Of a stretch of 64,000 nucleotides of DNA, positions 57,761-64,000 are shown in pieces; within the stretch, counting starts at the first letter, position 1; each line of letters begins with the position of its first letter. Under the pieces are notes generated by a model that searched no databases, was not told the DNA's origin, and worked only from the letters and a program-made list of their open reading frames with translations. The translations under genes were made by a program, and so were the position numbers. Source of the stretch: Tretioscincus oriximinensis (Eukaryota; Chordata; Lepidosauria; Squamata; Gymnophthalmidae); NCBI GenBank assembly GCA_022410635.1, contig JAJVDF010000229.1, forward strand, positions 297,393 through 361,392. Direction: 5' to 3'.

Positions 57761-60700
57761 CCAGGAATTTAAATTAAATAAGCATTTTCAAGCATGGCAT
57801 ATAGGAGTCCATTTCTCTTGTCCAAAATAGGAAAGGAAGAAAAGGGTGGAGATAACGCATTTAGGAAAAAGTGGGTAGGAAAGTGGCTCATGGTCTTAGT
57901 GCAACTTTGGGGATTGTGTCCTTGGGAACTGAAAAAATAAAGGACCCTTTTTTGATAATTAGGATGGTTTTGCTCAGTGGGATAAGCCAGATCAATACCT
58001 CCCCCTTTCTGGAAATTGACTAAACTTGCATTCTGCAAATGTCATCCCATTTCCATCTGCTGCTTTTAAAATTCTTCTTTCGCTGTTTTTTTTCACTCTA
58101 CTGCCTTTTAAAGAATTCATAAACTACTTTGCCCAAGTGCTATAAATTCATAGTGAACAACCCCACCAGTTCCTTATGTCATTTGAGGGAGTCTTTCTCT
58201 CTCTGTATGTGTATGTCTAAGAAGGAATAGTTTCGCACCACTAGCTCTTAGGTAGGAATAGTTCTTGCATTCAACTAGTTTTTTGCTGCCGGAACTGACT
58301 CAGGAAAAGGTCAATTCCAGAGAAGGGAAAGCATAAAAGCAACATTTCAGCTACACTGACTACTATTATGCAGAAAGATATCAAAGAAGAAGGGAACAGG
58401 ACTGTGGGGTTTTTAGAAAAGTGGAACAATCTCTAGACCATGTTGCTAAAAGTTTCCTTTCATTCTCAAAGATGTGAAAGGTTTTTTTTTTAACTTGACA
58501 CAGACCTTAAAAAGACTTGTAAAAAATTATACTATTAAATGGCACTGAGATATCTCTGTGTTGCTTACAATCTTGTTTATCTTGCTTTTTAACTTTTCAG
58601 AATGAATGTGACATATAGTTACCCAACCATTCACTTTTTATTTAAGTCTTTGCAATCTATGTCTGTCTTTTTCTCCCTTTTCTTGAGGAAGAAAACATGT
58701 CCAAATTATTGGTCAGAGCCTTCACACAGGGGGATTCTGTATAGTACCATAGATTCCTTGGGAATAAATTTCTCACTTTGCCTTAAAAGTTATCTTTATT
58801 TCACAATATAACAAATTTACGTTGTACAGTAGTATCAACGTAAAACAGAAAAACAAACTAGAGGTGAGTCTGTAATTTAATGTTCTGTGAATACCCATCA
58901 GCTGCTTAGAAGAACAGAATTCAATGATGTTGCCTTTTAGTAAGAAGCAAAAATGTTTTTTCAGTTTCTAAAATATGTGCATTTTACAATTTGCAGTATC
59001 AAATATTTATAAATATATTAAGTATGAATGTTCCTATTTACAACTGTGGTCTCAAAATTGTGGTCATTTTCACTGCATTTTGTCTGTTTAAATTTTGAAG
59101 ATTTCATTAAATAAAACAACACATTTATTATGAAAACTACCACGCGTGCATCAAAACCTCTAATTGGAACAATATAATAACCTGCGTTTGTTAGTCCCAA
59201 GAAAATTAAAATTGTACATAGGTGTGAAAGAGTTGTGATGGTTAGTTCAGAAAAATAATATTTTTGCTACCAAGTGGTTAATTGATTTTCTTTACAGTTA
59301 AAAACTTAGAAAAATCAGATCCGTAATTTTTAGTATCAGTACCTCAGAAACGTCATAGTATACAGTATGATGAAAGTATATGTGCATTGGTAGTATTTTT
59401 TAAAATCTTCTCAAAAATCCTTGCATCAAGACATCCCTTTTAGTAGCTGAATAATTGAAAATGTATTTTAGAATTGCATAGAATACTTAAAGTTATATAC
59501 AAGTGAATTACAGTTCTTGACTTATTTAATGGAAGTTCTGTGAATAGGAAAAATGATGTAGATTTAATTTTTGCAGTTATAATGTTAAAAGGACAATTTT
59601 TCAGTCAAATTTATTAAGAACATATTAAAGCTACTTGCAAGCTTTATTTTTAAAGTAAGTATATCAACATTTTGAACAGGATGATGAACAAGTACTATTT
59701 CAATATTCTTAAAAATAATATTTTTCTAACGCATTGAATTATAATTATGTACTAACTTTTTGCGATCTTTGAACTAGATGAGAATAGTTAGTATTGTTCA
59801 AAATGCAGGGTTTAGATTACACACGAAACTTTTTAAATAGTATGAATTTTTGGTGAAGTTATGTTAAAAAAGATTAACAACTTGTAAACATTAACAGTGC
59901 TGCAAGAAATACTGCCTAGTTGATTCATGCTAATAGGTAGATATTAAGCACCTAAATATACCGTAAATCTTAAAAATTCTCTTGAGCTGCATGTTGAAAT
60001 GCGTTGTTGAAAATTCATTCAAAATGCCCAGTGATATGGGAAATTTTTGGTATTAACTTATCCATAGAGTGGGATTTGCAGTCTAACATTAAGAGGGTTC
60101 TCTTATTTAGAATTATATGCCATGGCCTTCAATTTACTTCCAAATATGTGTCCATATTAAACAATGGAATTCAACGAAGCCAAGTTACAGTGTTTGTAGT
60201 TGGATTGGCAACCCATGAATTTTATTTTTCAAACGTAAACTGGATGAAGTGTGTTTAGAGTGTTTTTAGAAAATGTTCTATGATAGTTAAGATGGAGCAA
60301 AATAGTTCTGCTTCCACTAGTGGTAGAGAAGGCACGTCTTGAACGTGAATGCGATGACAAAATGAAATGAAGTCTAACTGTGAGGTACTCTTTTGAAATT
60401 TATGGCTTACTGAAAGTTTCAGGTTATGGGAGATTTTGCATTGTATAGAATATTGGACCAGCAAGTGTACTAAGAGCTTTCCTTCTGCATGCTGGTACAT
60501 TCTAAAGGAATAGGGGGGCTTCTCTTAGACCAGCTTGCAGAAGGGAGATTCCTACTATATTTGCTGATCTTGCATAATGGCTAGGGCCACATCTTCCTCT
60601 GTATGCAAATTAGGACACACATTGAAATTCTGCTCATCATATTTGTTTTTCTCCATGTATTAAATTTTTATCTGTATCCCATAATATGATCGAAAGTTTG

Positions 60701-63700
60701 AAAAAGGTTGCGATGGTTCCCTATTAAACAATGTCCTTTATGATATTTCTAAATCTCAAGAAGACGTGTAGTTTTTAAAGTGTTCAAAGTTATAGTTTAT
60801 AAATTCCACTACAATCCAATAAACCAAAGCAATCTTGTTTTAATCCTTTTAAGTTCCAATGAAATAAATAGACCCAAATCAGTTTTAATGCTAGTACTTT
60901 GTCTAAAATCAGTAACATCTCTAAAAATATCAGTTGAAGAAATAGTCACATCTATATAAATGCCTTGCATGCGCATGGATGTCTGAAACGCTTTAAAATA
61001 GAAGATACTTTGAAACAGATTATTTATTTGGAAACTTCATTGATCACTTCAAAATCGCTTGGATTAGCTTTAGATACCAGAAGACTAAGGTTATGGTATT
61101 CTAGGATTTTAAAGAGCTCTTTAAAAGCAATAATAAATGTTTTATTCTTTTTAAAAAATGTATCTCTTCAGCCAGTGCTTTAAATATGTTGTAACTGTTA
61201 CTTTAAAAAATGTATTTAAAGGAATTTTTTATACAGTTAAAGTTAATATAAAGCTTAATTTTAAGCAGGAAGCTTTTTTTCCTATGCATTCTTTTATGGT
61301 ATGGCCTGCTCATGAAATCATTGCATAGTCATTCTTCATTCTCTAATATTCCACTCAGGCCCCAGGCACTATATATGCAAATGTCTTTCACTATTTGCCA
61401 TAGGTAAAAAAGGTAGATTTGCTGACCATTTTTTTCAGTGTACTCCTATGAAAGGTAATCGGGCTACTTCCGTGTAAGTGGCCAGTGACTGGCTCCATTA
61501 GAAGGCAAAACTACTTAACAAGCTTGGGGTGGTGGCAAAACGTCATCTTGTATCCTGCTGCTTTAATATCTGAGTTGTCTGTTCAAATCCTTGCCCATAC
61601 AGCTATCCAAAGTGCCCCTGGGACAGCTGCATTTTCAGAGTAGCATCTTTGATTGTGCCATGTTTAGAGTCAAAGCAGGTATGTATTGTACAGTTGGTAA
61701 AACTTAACATTTCAGCAAATCAATTTATTCATATAAATGTATAACAAACAGCTGCTTCAGAGAAAATATTTTTCTAGCATTTTCATGAAAATACAAATTT
61801 TAATTTTGAGGGGTTAGAATTTCAAATGCCATCTCCAGATATCTTTTATGGTATAAAAAGTGCCTTTTGATGGAACGTTCCAAGATTAATCAGCAATGGG
61901 TTGGTTGAGACAAGAAAGGAAACTAGGTGTGGATAGATTCTGAAATAATATTTTAAAGCCCAAATCAACATCAGTACAGGAGATGTGGATGAAGTTGACT
62001 ATAGATCCCACACAAAGTGAAATAAGATGAAAGTTCTGGTATCTTGGAGTTGAGTGCTGGTTTCTTCTCTGTCCTTCGTATTTAGCTTTATTGAAGCAGT
62101 TGTAACACTCGGTAGAAATTGTAGCGTAAAAAANCCCTCAGCATAACAAGTTTATCCTTGAAAAAATAGCATGAAAACAAAAAAAAACCCTGCTTCAGAA
62201 TAAATGGATTCATATTTGCAGTCTTGGTACAGTAGACTAAATAAATCAAGTACCTTCTTAGGCTGCTGAAAGACATTTCCCGTTGCTTTACCCATCTCAC
62301 TTTTTAATAAATCCAGACAAAGTTGAATCGTTTGGCCAGAGTAGCAATTGTAACACAAACAGTAATCTTCCTCTTCCTTCCTCCAAAATTGAGATAATAT
62401 TTTCATTAACCCTTTCAATGCCCATTTGTGGGTTTTCTATGTAACTGGCCAGTGCAGTTTTTACAGCATACACAGTAGCTTTCTGTGCACACATAACTGC
62501 ACATAGTTTCACTCTTGACATTATCCATGTAGGCCTATGACACTAATAAACCCATTTGACATGCTCCAAAAAACTGTGCAGTTAAGAAGCCTTTTGGGAA
62601 GGGAAGGGAAGCTCAATAAAAGAACAGCTGGACAGATGTTGAATTGACATTGAGCCAAGCACTGGTGTGAATGCTTTGACAATATCAGTTTGCCTATAAT
62701 ATTTTACCTAGAAAACCTTCCTTTGCTAGATTGTCTTCTGGGTGGAAGACAGGATGTCTCATCAGATCTTTCCTTCAGATTTTGATGAAGACTGCCACAG
62801 CATCGCAAGTGTCACTTTCTTTCCCAAGACATTTGTCCTGCAGGAAGTCTCGGAATTCAGCTGCCAGACTGAAACAATTGCCTTGCTGGCAACCTGGCAA
62901 GCAATTCAGTAGTTCTGCAGAAGCAATAATGGCATCAGTAGCATTTTTCTGCCATTGTAAAAACAATAATCATAGCAATAGCGTTTTCCAATCGTTTTTT
63001 ATTTTATTTCTCCAGAAAACTCAGCCGTCCTTAATAGCTATTCCAGTTCAGTGTCAAATTTCTCCTAAGTGCTTTCATATTGTAAATTTGAATATTCTGA
63101 ATAATACGGCTTTATTTTGTTCATGAAATGTACATACATAAGAGAGTATGTCTTGCCTGGCCCTCGTAAGTTTTTTTTTTTTTTTATAATATGAACTGTC
63201 CATTTTCCATTTTGTCTTTCATATTGTTACCGCGATGTATACAAAATATATATATATAGATGAATGAAAATACCTTCAGTTCTTCTATGTGAACATCCTG
63301 GGCAAATCAAATCCCGTTAAAAATAAAACATTTTAGGACATTTTTGGAAAAAAGTCAATTTCTATGCAAATAGTTATAGTATTCAATTTCATCCACCGCT
63401 CACCTGTATCTTTGAAACTTAAATTTTCAGGGAAACCAGTAAAATCTACCCAATAAAACATGATTTTAATTCGTTTTCCTACTAATTCATATTTACATAG
63501 AATTTATTCTTGTTAAAACTACATTATGAAAAGATGGAGCCACAGGGTCTTTAAACCCTCAGTAATGAACCTATTTGATCAGCTGTAAAAAAATAATAAA
63601 ACAACAAAATATTGATTTTATGAGAAAGACATTTTAGTTGTGAATTCGTTGCAGAATTTGGGAGTGGATCTTCGCTTATCGTTTCTCAAACTTGTGTATT

Positions 63701-64000
63701 GTCAAAAGATACAACTTCTCTTAAAACCCCAGAACCCTATTCAAACAAACCACTATCTTTTTTGCCAGGACTACAGATTTATATCTTTCCAATCCACAAC
63801 TTGAAATAGGCAATAAATTATACTGCATTCTTTCTGTTTATTAATCTGAGCAGCCTATAATGCAATTAACCACAAGTATATATAATACTATACTTCTATC
63901 TGTCATCTGCTAATGAATGTAGCTGCCGCAATGCCCTGAGAAGCAATTCACCTCCCACACCCCCAGTGGAGTGAGGCCTAAGTATTCCTTTAAAATGTAA
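57761..64000. other. AT-rich downstream flank of EN2
   Basis: Over 6 kb with no LINE, SINE or MITE that I can recognise, unlike the upstream half. Short frames only. It may contain distal 3-prime UTR, conserved enhancers or the 3-prime end of a convergent gene, but apart from the weak candidate at 62775-62968 nothing can be supported. Confidence 0.5.
62775..62968 (-). other. weak candidate terminal coding exon
   Basis: On the minus strand a pyrimidine-rich acceptor (TTGTTTTTACAATGGCAG) precedes an open 58-codon stretch with six cysteines and a stop at 62775. The end contains FLQDKCLGKESDTCD. In mammals EN2 is followed by CNPY1 in the opposite direction, and canopy proteins end with a D-K-x-C ... 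D-x-C motif. The resemblance is partial: one cysteine is offset and the upstream canopy residues are not seen. It may be chance in AT-rich DNA. Confidence 0.15.

Overview
This window is nuclear DNA from an amniote, most likely a squamate reptile. The evidence is a vertebrate two-exon engrailed gene, CR1-type LINE remnants, tRNA-headed SINEs with a MIR/CORE-like middle, a Ty3/gypsy remnant and many palindromic MITEs. I cannot name the species. The sequence is a draft: single unresolved bases are scattered throughout and one run of N (56033-56500) breaks a C/T-rich tract.

The one protein-coding gene I can support is engrailed-2 (EN2, plus strand). Exon 1 is 52083-52743, the phase-1 intron is 52744-56652, and exon 2 is 56653-56969, for a predicted 325-residue homeodomain repressor. 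A CpG-rich promoter and 5-prime region lies at about 51.0-52.1 kb. The 3-prime UTR runs to AATAAA signals at 57642 and 57741. A palindromic MITE sits inside the proximal 3-prime UTR and would fold into a 35-bp hairpin in the mRNA.

Layout. 0-30 kb is AT-rich intergenic DNA with interspersed repeats: CR1 3-prime ends (about 0.9, 14.0, 16.6-17.4 and 25.2 kb), a solo-LTR-like block (4.7-5.4 kb), foldback elements (5.5, 6.0-6.6 and 18.2 kb), several SINE copies, and a decayed minus-strand gypsy element with one recognisable LTR (21.05-24.26 kb). 28.35-28.96 kb is a degenerate array of an element with a GACTAACAAG-like motif. 30.2-31.7 kb is an orphan CpG-rich block with no recognised gene, part of which is duplicated at 40.0-40.3 kb next to a strong TATA motif. 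29.9-42.4 kb is dense in two palindromic MITE families (called A and B here) that share the same terminal sequence and in one place are nested. 43-49 kb is mostly low-repeat DNA upstream of EN2, where midbrain-hindbrain enhancers would be expected. 57.8-64 kb is AT-rich, repeat-poor downstream DNA with one weak minus-strand exon candidate.

No CRISPR array, operon, bacterial gene, or clearly new multi-gene system is present. The most interesting items are the MITE hairpin in the EN2 3-prime UTR, the duplicated GC-rich promoter-like unit, the related MITE families, and the array at 28.4-29.0 kb.
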